DNA of 64,000 nt from Streptomyces zaomyceticus (lineage in GTDB: Bacteria; Actinomycetota; Actinomycetes; Streptomycetales; Streptomycetaceae): the NCBI RefSeq assembly GCF_014656215.1, contig NZ_BNBZ01000031.1, forward strand, positions 20,057-84,056, written 5' to 3'. Both the position numbers and the translations under genes were made by a program. Under the pieces are notes generated by a model, which saw only the letters and a program-made list of their open reading frames with translations, was not told where the DNA came from and made no database searches. Each line of letters opens with the position of its first letter. The first letter of the stretch is position 1. Below are positions 43,245 to 51,565 of this stretch, piece by piece.

Positions 43245-43272
43245 GCGCCGGAGCCGATCCCGGCTCCGGCGC
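43245..43272. terminator. 12-bp perfect hairpin terminator
   Basis: GCGCCGGAGCCG (43245-43256) and its complement (43261-43272) flank loop ATCC, 13 bases after the SnoaL-like stop. Confidence 0.75.
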
Positions 43273-43401
43273 GGTCGTACGACCCATGACCTGCTCCCAC
43301 CCACATCGCGACCCGGAATCACGGGGACGGGCGGCCGACACCAGCGAAACAGGGGCCCTCTCTTCGGAACCTGCCGTTACCGCCCCATCGTGGGGCCAGG
43401 G

Positions 43402-44592
43402 TCAGAAGGCGTAGCGCACCCGCATCCACGGGGCTCGGTCCTCGATCAGGCGGGCCAGTGCGTCGACGGCCTGCGCCTTGGTGGCATTGCGGTAGCGCAC
43501 GTTCCAGCTGCCGTTCTCGGAGCGCTTCGGCTGCTGGATGTCCGGACGCCACAGAGCACCCTCCGCGCGCGGGTGCCAGCCGAGATTGACCTGGTGGAGG
43601 TCCTGGTTGTGGGTCAGCAGGATGATCTCCGCCGCCGCCTGGTCCTTGACCCGCTGCGGGAGTACGTCGTCCATGGCCCGGAGCAGATCGCCCCAGGCCT
43701 GTTCCCAGCCGGGGCGGATCACCACCGGTGAGAGGTTGAAGTGCACCTCGTACCCGGCGTCGAGGAAATCCGCCGCGGCGGCGATACGGTCCGGTACCGG
43801 ACTGGTCCGGATGTCGAGGAGTCGGGAGTCGTCGGGCGGCATGACGGAGAACCGGATCCGGGTACGGCCCTGTGGATCGAGTCGCAGCAGGTCGGGGTTG
43901 ACGAACTTGGTGGCGAACGAGGCCTTGGCCGTGGGCCAGCGCCGGAACGTACGGATCAGGTCGGCGGTGTTGTCACTGATGAGGTCGTCGACCGAGCAGT
44001 CGCCGTTCTCCCCGATGTCGTACACCCAGGCGTGCTCATCGCATTGGTTGGGTTCCTCCTTGCGTCCCAACCCCGCGATGTGGCGGCCCAGAACGCTCAG
44101 GACGCGCTCGACGTTGGTGAAGACGGTGATGGGGTTCGCGAACCCCTTGCGCCTCGGGACATAGCAGTACGCGCAGGCCATGGCGCAGCCGTTGGAGAGT
44201 CCCGGGGCGATCCAGTCGGCGGAGCGGCCGTTGGGCCGGACGCCGAAGGACTTCCGCTCACCCAGGACGAGGGTCTCCCGCTTGACCCTCACCCACCGCT
44301 CCACGTTTCCTTCGTTTCCGTGCAGGTGCGGGATGCGCCAGTGGGAGGCCGTCTCGATGAGACGCGCCTCGGGAAAACGCGCGATGATCTGCCGCCCCCG
44401 CAACGAGTCCGCGGCGGCCGGCTCGGCGTGGATCTCCTCCACGTCGAGCAGCCTGCGCGCCTGCGGCCCGTCGTGGAACCGCCGACCGTCCGCACCTTCG
44501 GTCGGCGTTGCGGCGGCGGCGAGGTCGCCCATGCCGAACAACCCGTCGGCGTCGTCCCCCGGCTCCTCCGGGCCTCCGGAACCCAGTCGCAT
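43402..44592 (-). CDS. Radical-SAM protein, spore photoproduct lyase-like
   Basis: This 396-residue protein starts at an ATG with GGAG six bases upstream (ATG 44628 is an alternative). The radical-SAM cluster motif is CAMACAYC (CxxxCxxC) with flanks LSNGCAMACAYCYVPRRKG. Further blocks are CDEHAWVYDIGENGDCSVDD, FATKFVNPDLLRLDPQGRTRIRFSVMPP and EIILLTHNQDLHQVNLGWHP, which match the actinobacterial spore-photoproduct-lyase-like group. Substrate is unknown; the family head repairs UV-induced thymine photoproducts. It is divergent from the 244-residue gene followed by tRNA-like RNAs. Confidence 0.88.
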   Translation of the reverse strand: MRLGSGGPEEPGDDADGLFGMGDLAAAATPTEGADGRRFHDGPQARRLLDVEEIHAEPAAADSLRGRQIIARFPEARLIETASHWRIPHLHGNEGNVERWVRVKRETLVLGERKSFGVRPNGRSADWIAPGLSNGCAMACAYCYVPRRKGFANPITVFTNVERVLSVLGRHIAGLGRKEEPNQCDEHAWVYDIGENGDCSVDDLISDNTADLIRTFRRWPTAKASFATKFVNPDLLRLDPQGRTRIRFSVMPPDDSRLLDIRTSPVPDRIAAAADFLDAGYEVHFNLSPVVIRPGWEQAWGDLLRAMDDVLPQRVKDQAAAEIILLTHNQDLHQVNLGWHPRAEGALWRPDIQQPKRSENGSWNVRYRNATKAQAVDALARLIEDRAPWMRVRYAF

Positions 44593-44787
44593 CACCACTC
44601 CACTGTCACCCACGCCACCACCGTCCATGCGACCGGCCAGGCCGAACCACCGCGTGTACGCGTGGGGCCAGCTTAGGGAGGGGAGCCGGCAATCCGGTGA
44701 TCTCGGCGGGGCGGTCGCCCGGCTTCCGGAATCTCGCGGTGGAAAATCGTTCGATCAGTCGTCCCTGCTCGTTCTAGAGTCGGCGAC

Positions 44788-45522
44788 GTGGCAACGAAAC
44801 TCAATCAGATCATCGCAGTGGAGAAGGGCGTCAAGTCCAGGGCGCACCAGGACCTGACGGCGGCCCACCACGGCCTGCAGAAGCCCGCGTTGCTCGCCGG
44901 CATCTCCCGTACGTACCAGCCGAAGGACGAGGAGGGCGAGCAGCTGCCGCCCGAGTCGACGCTCGTGCAGGTGAAGGCGGAGGACGCGCTGCGCGACACC
45001 GCGCGGGCGCTGACACGGCTCTTCGATGTGACGGCCACCAAGGACTGGGCGAACTGCGAGGCGCGCGCCGACGTCATGGTCGACGGACGGGTGCTGGTGG
45101 AACGGGTGCCCGTCGCCTACCTGCTCTTCCTGGAGAAGCAGCTGACGGACATCAACACCTTCGTCCGCAAGCTTCCGGTGCTGGACGCCGCCGAGTCCTG
45201 GACGCAGGACCCTTCGACCGACTCGTGGAAGACCGAGGTCGTCCGTACGGTCCGTACGAAGAAGGTGCCGCGCAACCACGTCAAGGCGGAGGCCACGGAC
45301 AAGCACCCGGCGCAGGTCGAGGTGTACTACGAGGACGTGCCGGTCGGTTACTGGACCACGGTGAAGTTCTCGGGCGCGCTGCCCGCCCGGCGTGTCAACG
45401 AACTGCTGGAGCGGGTGGAGAAGCTCCAGCAGGCGGTGAAGTTCGCCCGTGAGGAGGCGAACGGCTCCGAGGTCACCGACCAGCGGGTCGGCGACGCAGT
45501 CTTCGGCTACCTGTTCGGTTAG
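44788..45522 (+). CDS. Conserved protein (DUF7873-like) preceding tRNA-like RNAs
   Basis: This 244-residue protein starts at GTG and reads ATKLNQIIAVEKGVKSRAHQ, then LQKPALLAGISRTYQPKDEE. In the middle are ATKDWANCEARADVMVDGRV and VPVAYLLFLEKQLTDINTFV, and at the end VPVGYWTTVKFSGALPARRVN. There are many Lys/Arg residues (RTKKVPRNHVKAEA) and no signal peptide, so it should be cytosolic. I recognise it as a conserved streptomycete protein of unknown function, probably DUF7873. Two permuted tRNA-like RNAs follow 65 bases after its stop on the same strand. It might be their partner; nucleic-acid binding is not proved by any visible motif. Confidence 0.82.
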   Translation: MATKLNQIIAVEKGVKSRAHQDLTAAHHGLQKPALLAGISRTYQPKDEEGEQLPPESTLVQVKAEDALRDTARALTRLFDVTATKDWANCEARADVMVDGRVLVERVPVAYLLFLEKQLTDINTFVRKLPVLDAAESWTQDPSTDSWKTEVVRTVRTKKVPRNHVKAEATDKHPAQVEVYYEDVPVGYWTTVKFSGALPARRVNELLERVEKLQQAVKFAREEANGSEVTDQRVGDAVFGYLFG

Positions 45523-45587
45523 CCGGGGCACCACAGACTCCCCGGTCGCGCAGAGCGGTCGGGGTGCGCGAGGAGCGCAAAGCTGAA

Positions 45588-45717
45588 GCTGAGCCTTGTC
45601 GTGACATCCGCGGTTCCAGTGGAGGTTCGAGTCCTCCTCCCGGCACTTCCTGCCGGGATGGCCCAACCAGGCAGAGGCAGACCGCGGTCAATCTCAGACT
45701 ATTGCTCCAGACTCAGC
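45588..45717 (+). ncRNA. tRNA-like RNA with permuted halves, unit A
   Basis: Reading 5' to 3', the order is anticodon-stem 3' strand CCGCGGT (45608-45614), variable CCAGT (45616-45620), T arm GGAGG-TTCGAGT-CCTCC (45621-45637), acceptor 3' strand TCCCGGC plus A (45638-45645), linker CTTCC, acceptor 5' strand GCCGGGA (45652-45658), TG, D arm GCCC...AGGC with GG in the loop (45661-45678), then anticodon-stem 5' strand ACCGCGG (45681-45687). Rearranged, these give canonical tRNA geometry (7-bp acceptor, 5-nt variable loop). The anticodon helix extends instead of closing a loop, and GCTGAG/CTCAGC (45588-45593/45712-45717) can form an outer stem. The layout recalls the tRNA-mimic module of bacterial YrlA Y RNAs. 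Confidence 0.75.
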
Positions 45718-45743
45718 ATGCGCCGCTCATCGCCGGATCGACC

Positions 45744-45851
45744 GGGCCCGGGCCCTGGTGCGTCGAAATGCCAGTTCGAATCTGGTCCGCCGAGCTCGAT
45801 CGGCGGTGGTCCAAAGGCAGGACGCGACGCAATGACGAATGACCCGGGTTC
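45744..45851 (+). ncRNA. tRNA-like RNA with permuted halves, unit B
   Basis: It has the same plan as unit A. GCGTCG (45760-45765) pairs with CGACGC (45825-45830) as the anticodon-type stem. Then follow variable AAAT, T arm GCCAG-TTCGAAT-CTGGT (45770-45786), acceptor CCGCCGA (45787-45793) paired with TCGGCGG (45800-45806) across a six-base linker GCTCGA, TG, and D arm GTCC-AAAGGCA-GGAC (45809-45823). All seven acceptor pairs are Watson-Crick. An outer helix of about nine pairs joins 45744-45752 with 45843-45851 across an internal loop. There is no anticodon loop or CCA end. Confidence 0.77.
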
Positions 45852-45888
45852 TCAAGTGTGCCGACGTGTGATGTGAGCGGCATCCACA

Positions 45889-45930
45889 GGGTCCGGGGGC
45901 AGGCTACGCCCTCGGACCCGCTCCTTTTCT
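45889..45930 (+). terminator. Rho-independent terminator after the tRNA-like RNAs
   Basis: A 12-bp stem with one mismatch (45889-45900/45908-45919), loop AGGCTAC, is followed by GCTCCTTTTCT. It ends the plus-strand unit containing both RNAs. Confidence 0.85.
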
Positions 45931-46268
45931 CTCATCGCCTGCCGCACTTGTGAAGGCAGGAGCACGTCGCTGCTCGTACGTGCCTCGCGTCGTCGTCGGC
46001 ACGTCCCCGGCCCAAGGGTCCGGGTGGGAGACACCCTCGCAGTACACCGACATGGCATTCACCAGATACGACCTGGTCGTCGTCGGCCGGGTGGGAAGGC
46101 GCGTCGAGCAGGGCTTGGTGGTTGTCGGCCGGGGCAGCGGTCCGCGAGCTGCCCTTCGCGTACCGCCCGAAGTGCTGGTCGCAGAAGACGCGGGCCGGCG
46201 CGGCCCCATCCGATGACGTGTCGCGAAAGTTCAAGACCGACGCGGGCACAGTCCCTAGCGTGGGCTGC

Positions 46269-46838
46269 ATGAACGAGATCCATGCACACCTCGCCTGCAC
46301 CGCCGCCGAGGCCGCCCGGGCCACCCGTGGCATCAGCCCGGAGCAGCTCGACCGGCCCTCCGTCTGCGCCGGCTGGACCGTTCGCGAGCTCGCGAACCAC
46401 CTCGTCCTCTACACCGCACACGGCCTCGAACACCGCGCCTCGCGCACCCAGCTCCCGGACGAGCTGGTCGCGCGCGACTTCACCGCCGACGCCGACTGGC
46501 CCGAGCGTTACGCGGCTCAGCTCGACCGGGCGCTCACGGCCTGGGCGAAGCCCGAGGCGTGGGACGGCGACATCGACCTCGGTGGCGGCAACATGATGCC
46601 CGCCGGCGAGATCGCCGCCATGCTCGTCGCCGAACTCGCGCTGCACGGCTGGGACCTGGCCCGCTCGACCGGGCAGGCGTTCACCCTGCCGGAGGACACC
46701 GGCACCTACCTCCTCGACGTCGTCGAGCGCTATGCCGAGATGTACCGCACGTACGAGGGCTTCGCCGTCCCGGTTCCGGTGCAATCCGACGCCCCCGCCT
46801 TCGCCCGCGCCCTCGCAGCGAGCGGCCGCACGCCCTGA
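46269..46838 (+). CDS. Maleylpyruvate-isomerase-fold (TIGR03086-like) protein, second
   Basis: This 189-residue DinB/MDMPI-like protein reads HLACTAAEAARATRGISPEQ, then RPSVCAGWTVRELANHLVLYTAHG (first His ligand region), and later MLVAELALHGWDLARSTGQ, holding the other ligands (E.A.HGWD). It is distantly related to 33546-34160. Upstream of the start the frame continues without a good start, so ATG 46269 is used. Mycothiol-dependent or metal-dependent chemistry is possible; the substrate is unknown. Confidence 0.87.
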   Translation: MNEIHAHLACTAAEAARATRGISPEQLDRPSVCAGWTVRELANHLVLYTAHGLEHRASRTQLPDELVARDFTADADWPERYAAQLDRALTAWAKPEAWDGDIDLGGGNMMPAGEIAAMLVAELALHGWDLARSTGQAFTLPEDTGTYLLDVVERYAEMYRTYEGFAVPVPVQSDAPAFARALAASGRTP

Positions 46839-46856
46839 CACCCACCTCCGCGGCCG

Positions 46857-47177
46857 TCAGAGTCCAGTGGCGTCCCTGATCCTCTGGACGACGGCCTCGA
46901 GCGCGGCAAGCCCACCGTCGCGCCGCCTCGCGCGCGCGGCCCGGTCGTGCGGCACCAACCGTCCAGCCACCTCCACCGCGCAGGCATCCGGGTCGCCGAA
47001 CGCATCCCTCGGGTGCTCCCCCGTCTCCGCGCAATGCGCCGTGACGTCCTTGACCGCCTGGAGCACGATCGGCCGGTCCACACCGGGCTGCATGGCCAGC
47101 CGCACCTGGAACCGCGCCATCCACCTCTCGCGGTCCTTCTCCCGTGCCGCCTCGGCCGTCTGGTCATTCTTCGCCAC
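46857..47177 (-). CDS. Hypothetical 106-aa protein
   Basis: It starts at the GTG of VAKNDQTAEAAREKDRERWM, with GGGAG five bases upstream. It has a mostly helical, charged sequence (RFQVRLAMQPGVDRPIVLQA; VKDVTAHCAETGEHPRDAFG; VEVAGRLVPHDR). Convergent with the MDMPI-like gene, 18 bases apart. A conserved small protein in streptomycetes by appearance, but I cannot name a family. Confidence 0.7.
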   Translation of the reverse strand: MAKNDQTAEAAREKDRERWMARFQVRLAMQPGVDRPIVLQAVKDVTAHCAETGEHPRDAFGDPDACAVEVAGRLVPHDRAARARRRDGGLAALEAVVQRIRDATGL

Positions 47178-47595
47178 GTGCGCTCCCACTTGCTCGGCAA
47201 CCCTCCGTCACCAAGCTGGACGCCAGGAAATCGACCCGGGTTGCCTGAGCGGGAAGTCCACCGGTCCACCACGCGGGCGGTGACGGCAGATGGACCGGCA
47301 CTGCTCGTCGCGGATCGGGTACGGTCACGGGTCCGCGCGCGTCCTGCGCGTGCCGGCCGGCGCCGCGGACGCCGTACGCGGCGGCCCGGAGTCCTGCGCC
47401 CGTCGGCGGGAGGCGTTCAGGATGCGTCCGGCTGACCGGTGGTTCAGTACCTTCGGCCGCCGGAGGCCGCGGAGGTGACTCGCCGAGGGCCGGCGGCGGC
47501 CCCTGGCTCCGCTCGTCGATGCCGCCGGGAGCGGCGGGAGACCGCGTCGTATCAAACAGGGTCGAATCGGCTGTCGGCACGCTACGCTCACGTCC
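47178..47595. other. Divergent spacer without a convincing gene
   Basis: About 420 bases between the minus-strand hypothetical gene and the PI-PLC-like gene. The open frames found are Pro/Arg-rich shadows. Confidence 0.45.
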
Positions 47596-48729
47596 ATGCC
47601 GAACGTGAACATGTCATTATGGGGCACCCGCCTCGGCGCGGCCCCGCGGTTCGGACCGCGGTCGGTCGGGACCACGTCCTCGAGGAGACCCGTCCGGCTC
47701 TCCTTCACCCTCCTCCTTCTGCTGAGTCTGCTGAGCCTCGGGGCACCGTCCCCGGCCGGCGCCGCACCGCCTCCACCGGCCCGCTCCGCCGCGACGGCCG
47801 CGACGGCCGCGACGGCGAACGGCGACCCCGTGGCCCAGGCCCAGGCGCGCTGGGGCGACCGACGACTCGACCAGGTCTCCTTCCTCGGCGCCCACAACGC
47901 GTTCACCAACTACGAGGACTCCCGGTGGAGTTCGGTGTCGCAGTCCGAATCCATTCGCCACCAGCTCGAGAACGGCGTGCGCGGTCTGAGCCTGGACACC
48001 CACTGGTACGAGCGGAGCACCTGGCTCTGCGTCATCAGCTTCGGCAGCGACTGTTACCCGAGCGACGTCTACCTCTGTCACGGCGAGTGCAAGACCTTCG
48101 CCGGGGTCACCTACGCGCTGCCTCGGCAGTCCTTCCAGAACAGCATGCAGACGGTGGTCGACTTCCTCGCGGCGAATCCCCAGGAGGTGGCGACCATCTT
48201 CCTGGAGGACTACGTCAGCGCCCAGCAGCTGGGAAGCGCGCTCGGCCGGGTACGCGGCCTCGAGCAGCTGCTCTTCCGGCCCGACGCGTGGAACGTACGC
48301 CAACAGGGGTGGCCGAGGATGACCGACCTCGTCGGCTCCGGGAAACGCCTGCTGATCTTCAGCGACGCGCCTGACCGTGAGCACCTGGGCGTCATGTACG
48401 ACAGGGCCTGGACCGTCAGCAACTTCTGGAGCCTCGGCGACCTCGGCAACGACGTCTCCTGCGTGAGCCGGTGGGCCGACGTACCGCTGGACCGTCAGGA
48501 GACTGGCTTCCGGCGGCTTTTCACCATGAGCCACCATCGGAACGTGCCCACGCTCATCAACGCCGCCCTCGACAACGGGGCCAAACTGCGGGACCGAATC
48601 AACGGACAGTGCCGCCCGGCGGCCGGCGGCCGCGACCCGAACTTCGTCTCGGTCGACTTCCACCGGACATCCGACAGCAGCGGCCACACGCCGGCCTCCA
48701 TCGTCACGGAGCTCAACGCCCGCAACTGA
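47596..48729 (+). CDS. Secreted phosphatidylinositol-specific phospholipase C-like protein
   Basis: This 377-residue protein has an N-terminal signal (VRLSFTLLLLLSLLSLGAPSPAGAA) after a long basic lead; ATG 47611 is an alternative start. The X-domain begins LDQVSFLGAHNAFTNYEDSR with the first catalytic His, and GVRGLSLDTHWYERSTWLCV carries the second region. Cys pairs (LCVISFGSDCYPSDVYLCHGEC) point to disulfides. NPQEVATIFLEDYVSAQQ and RLLIFSDAPD follow in the TIM barrel. Similar exported proteins include streptomycete PI-PLC. Metal-dependent versus bacterial-type chemistry cannot be decided from sequence alone. Confidence 0.87.
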   Translation: MPNVNMSLWGTRLGAAPRFGPRSVGTTSSRRPVRLSFTLLLLLSLLSLGAPSPAGAAPPPPARSAATAATAATANGDPVAQAQARWGDRRLDQVSFLGAHNAFTNYEDSRWSSVSQSESIRHQLENGVRGLSLDTHWYERSTWLCVISFGSDCYPSDVYLCHGECKTFAGVTYALPRQSFQNSMQTVVDFLAANPQEVATIFLEDYVSAQQLGSALGRVRGLEQLLFRPDAWNVRQQGWPRMTDLVGSGKRLLIFSDAPDREHLGVMYDRAWTVSNFWSLGDLGNDVSCVSRWADVPLDRQETGFRRLFTMSHHRNVPTLINAALDNGAKLRDRINGQCRPAAGGRDPNFVSVDFHRTSDSSGHTPASIVTELNARN

Positions 48730-48791
48730 GGCCTCACGCCGGTGGCGGCCGAGACCAGTAGCCGTTCGGCCGGTCCCCCGGAGGCCTTGCA

Positions 48792-48832
48792 GACCCTGCC
48801 TGCCGCACCGAGCCGGTACGGCAGGCAGGGTC
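48792..48832. terminator. Bidirectional 14-bp hairpin
   Basis: Perfect arms 48792-48805 and 48819-48832 with a 13-base loop sit between the convergent PI-PLC-like and cellulase genes. Confidence 0.8.
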
Positions 48833-48841
48833 GGGCCCGGC

Positions 48842-51328
48842 TCAGGAGCAGGAGGCGCCGTTCAGGGTGAACCGTGCGGGGAGCGCGTTCGCCCCCGTGT
48901 ACGTGGCCTGGAACCCGAAGGAGGCGCTCGCGCCGGCCGCGAGCGCGCCGTTCCACCCCGCGTCCCGGGCGGTCGCGGCGCTGCCCGACTGGCTCACCGT
49001 CGCGTTCCACGCGCTGCTGATCTTCTGGTCACCCTCGAAGGTCCACCCGAGGGTCCAGCCGGTGATCGCCGTGGTGCCGGCGTTCTTCACGGCAACTGTG
49101 GCCGTGAAGCCGTTGCCCCACGAGCTCTCCACCCGGTACGTCACCGCACAGGACGCCGCGGGCGGCGCGAGGTCGTCCTCGACCTCCGTCGCCGTGAAGG
49201 TCGCCGCCGACACACCGGGTCCCCCGGCGATGAACGTCGCACTGCCCGCGACCGTGTCGCCGTCCTGTGCGGCGGAGACCGACACCTGCTGCGGAGTGGC
49301 CCAGTTCGCGGGCGTGAAGACAAGGGTCGAACCCGCGGTCGCGGTGAGGTCCTGGTCTCCCGCCGTTCGGGAGACGGTCACCGTGACGCTCTGAGAAGGC
49401 GCGGCCGACAGCCGTACGTTCACCGAGGCGGAGCCTCCTTCGGGCACGGCCACCGCGGCGGGCGTCACCTGCACCGCGGGCGCCGCAGGAGCACCGCGCC
49501 GCTCCGCGGCGAAGGCCGCCAGCCATGCCAGCGAGGAGTTCCAGTTGATCGCCACCTCGTTGGTGGAGTAGGAACCGATGTCGTCCACGTAACAGGCCGC
49601 CGGAGCGCAGCCGTTCAGCCGTTCCTTCGCCACCGGGTCGTCGAGCCCCGCGTTCGGCCCGCCCGCGAAGGAGCCGGCCGGCGGGTGCGGGAGGGAGGCA
49701 TCGCTCTGATGGGCCCAGAAGCGGTGGTGTTGGTTCTCGGAGGCGCGCTCGCCGTAGCCGGTGATGTACGAGTGGTCCAGGGCGTTGCGCCCCAACAGGT
49801 AGTCCAGCGACTCCAGGGCGCCCGCGCGGTAGCGCTGCGCACCGGTGATCTCGTACGCGACGGCCAAGGTGATCGCGTTGTTGGAGACGGCGCTGTTGGA
49901 TCCCCACACGTAGCCCGTGGCCGGGATCGGTACCGCGTATCCCCCTGCCTCCATGGTGGAGAGATGTCCGTCGGCGGCGGCGGTCAGCAGGCCTCGTACA
50001 CGGGCCAGGTCGTCCGCGGGCAGGGCCGTCCCGGGGACGGTGGCGAGGGTGATCCGCCCGAGCGTGGCCGTACCGCCCCACCAGAACGCGTCCGCGGGCT
50101 TCGCGTGGTGCGGGGAAGAGGTCACCGCGTCCCGGTACTGCGTCTCGGCGGTGGTGGCGAGCAGTTCGGCCGCGGCCCAGTAGAACTCGTCCGAGACATC
50201 CGCGTCCTCGTACGCCCCGCCGCCCGCGTTGTCGGTGGCCGACGCGAGCACGTTCGGGTTGGCCTTGGCCGCCGTCCAGGCCCGGCGGGCGGCGTCCAGG
50301 CAGCGGGTGGCGAGCGCGGAGTCGTACGGCGCGTACACCCGGGCGCACTGGGCGGCCACGGCCGCCAGATTCAGAGTGGCGGCCGTGGACGGGCGGTGCA
50401 ACTCGCGCTGCTTGTCGTCGAGTTCGGGACGCGTGGGGAGAGCGGTCCACTCGGTGTCATGCATCTTGTGGAACGCCATGCCCGCTGACGGTTTGCCGGC
50501 CGGAACCTGCATCCGCATCAGGAACTCCAGCTCCCAGCGGGCCTCATCCAGCACATCGGGCACCCCGTTGCCTCGCTCGGGCACTCGCAGGGTCGAATCG
50601 CCGAGAGCGGCGTCACCGCCCGAGCGGCGCGCCCGCTCATAGGAGTTGACGACCTGCCAGGTCGCGATCCCGCCGTTGACCACGTACTTGCCCTGGTCGC
50701 CCGCGTCGTACCAGCCGCCGCGGACATCCAGCCGGTAGTCGCACACGCCGGCCTGGCACGGCACGCTGGTGTCACCCTTGTTCGGCGCCACGCCCAGGTG
50801 ACCGGCGGGGCGGGCGTACTGGCTGCCCGTCAGGCCGGCGTCGATCGCGATTCCACTGCGCTGCTGGTAGAAGAACGACATGCTGTCGGCGCGCAGCCCG
50901 TCGTACAGCGCGGCGGAGATGTCGAACGGATGGCTGGCCTGTCCGCCGACCACCAGGGTGAAGCCTGAGCCTGTACCGGTGTGGCCGCCGAAGTCCACCA
51001 GGTGCGTCGACTGGCCGGACGCCTGATCGGAACCCTTCACCGTCGTCGCGCCCGACGCGACCTGCGCACCGGACCCGTCGCGCAGCTGCCAGGCGAGCGG
51101 AGCGGAGGCCGAGCTGACCAGGGTGGCCCGCTTGGGCCCGTCCGGCAGGTAGCCGAGCTGGTTGACCCGGACGGGGAAGTCGGAGGGCGCCGCGAGCGCC
51201 GTACCGCCGTCTGCGCCGACGAAGTCCGCCGCCAGCGCGGTGGTGGTCAGGGTGCCGGCGGCCAGGGCGAGACCGGTGAACACGGCGGCAGCGCGACGTA
51301 ACGCGCCGCGGAGGATGACACGAGGCAA
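48842..51328 (-). CDS. Secreted GH9 endoglucanase with CBM2 and Calx-beta-like module
   Basis: This 828-residue modular cellulase starts at TTG with a basic signal peptide (RVILRGALRRAAAVFTGLAL). Modules in order are an N-terminal Ig-like CelD_N domain (DFPVRVNQLGYLPDGPKRAT), the GH9 catalytic barrel with GGWYDAGDQGKYV (catalytic Asp region), NQHHRFWAH and TNEVAINWNSSLAWLA (catalytic Glu), then a Calx-beta-like linker (VPEGGSASVNVRLS) and a C-terminal CBM2 beginning CAVTYRVESSWGNGFTATV and ending with Cys. The enzyme should cut cellulose processively or endo-wise outside the cell. The CebR box just upstream implies cellobiose-inducible control. Confidence 0.94.
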   Translation of the reverse strand: MPRVILRGALRRAAAVFTGLALAAGTLTTTALAADFVGADGGTALAAPSDFPVRVNQLGYLPDGPKRATLVSSASAPLAWQLRDGSGAQVASGATTVKGSDQASGQSTHLVDFGGHTGTGSGFTLVVGGQASHPFDISAALYDGLRADSMSFFYQQRSGIAIDAGLTGSQYARPAGHLGVAPNKGDTSVPCQAGVCDYRLDVRGGWYDAGDQGKYVVNGGIATWQVVNSYERARRSGGDAALGDSTLRVPERGNGVPDVLDEARWELEFLMRMQVPAGKPSAGMAFHKMHDTEWTALPTRPELDDKQRELHRPSTAATLNLAAVAAQCARVYAPYDSALATRCLDAARRAWTAAKANPNVLASATDNAGGGAYEDADVSDEFYWAAAELLATTAETQYRDAVTSSPHHAKPADAFWWGGTATLGRITLATVPGTALPADDLARVRGLLTAAADGHLSTMEAGGYAVPIPATGYVWGSNSAVSNNAITLAVAYEITGAQRYRAGALESLDYLLGRNALDHSYITGYGERASENQHHRFWAHQSDASLPHPPAGSFAGGPNAGLDDPVAKERLNGCAPAACYVDDIGSYSTNEVAINWNSSLAWLAAFAAERRGAPAAPAVQVTPAAVAVPEGGSASVNVRLSAAPSQSVTVTVSRTAGDQDLTATAGSTLVFTPANWATPQQVSVSAAQDGDTVAGSATFIAGGPGVSAATFTATEVEDDLAPPAASCAVTYRVESSWGNGFTATVAVKNAGTTAITGWTLGWTFEGDQKISSAWNATVSQSGSAATARDAGWNGALAAGASASFGFQATYTGANALPARFTLNGASCS

Positions 51329-51358
51329 GGGTGGGGGCCTTCCACGAAGGGGAGCAGA

Positions 51359-51380
51359 CGAATGGGAGCGCTCCCATTCG
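51359..51380. promoter_or_regulatory. CebR box TGGGAGCGCTCCCA
   Basis: The 14-bp core at 51363-51376 is the known CebR consensus and is extended by four more matching bases on each side to a 22-bp perfect palindrome. It lies 31-52 bases upstream of the cellulase start. Confidence 0.92.
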
Positions 51381-51565
51381 CCATCAAGCCAGTGTTGCAG
51401 GTGTCCCGTCAAGAGACCTGCAGGGAATGGATGCCGATCCGGACCCGCCCCGGACAGCCGCAGTCGGGTTCGCCCCACCCTGTTCCGGGGGCTTGTCGGA
51501 GTGCCTCGGTTCGGCATCGCATGGTCGGCTGTCCGCACGGGATTCGCGTGACGGAGGGTGGACAG

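Noticed and set aside
45522..45645. Canonical tRNA gene beginning at the GCCGGGG after the preceding stop
   Set aside because: The acceptor strand could pair with TCCCGGC, but the distance is 124 bases with no D arm or anticodon loop in the right place. The permuted arrangement with the downstream GCCGGGA fits far better.
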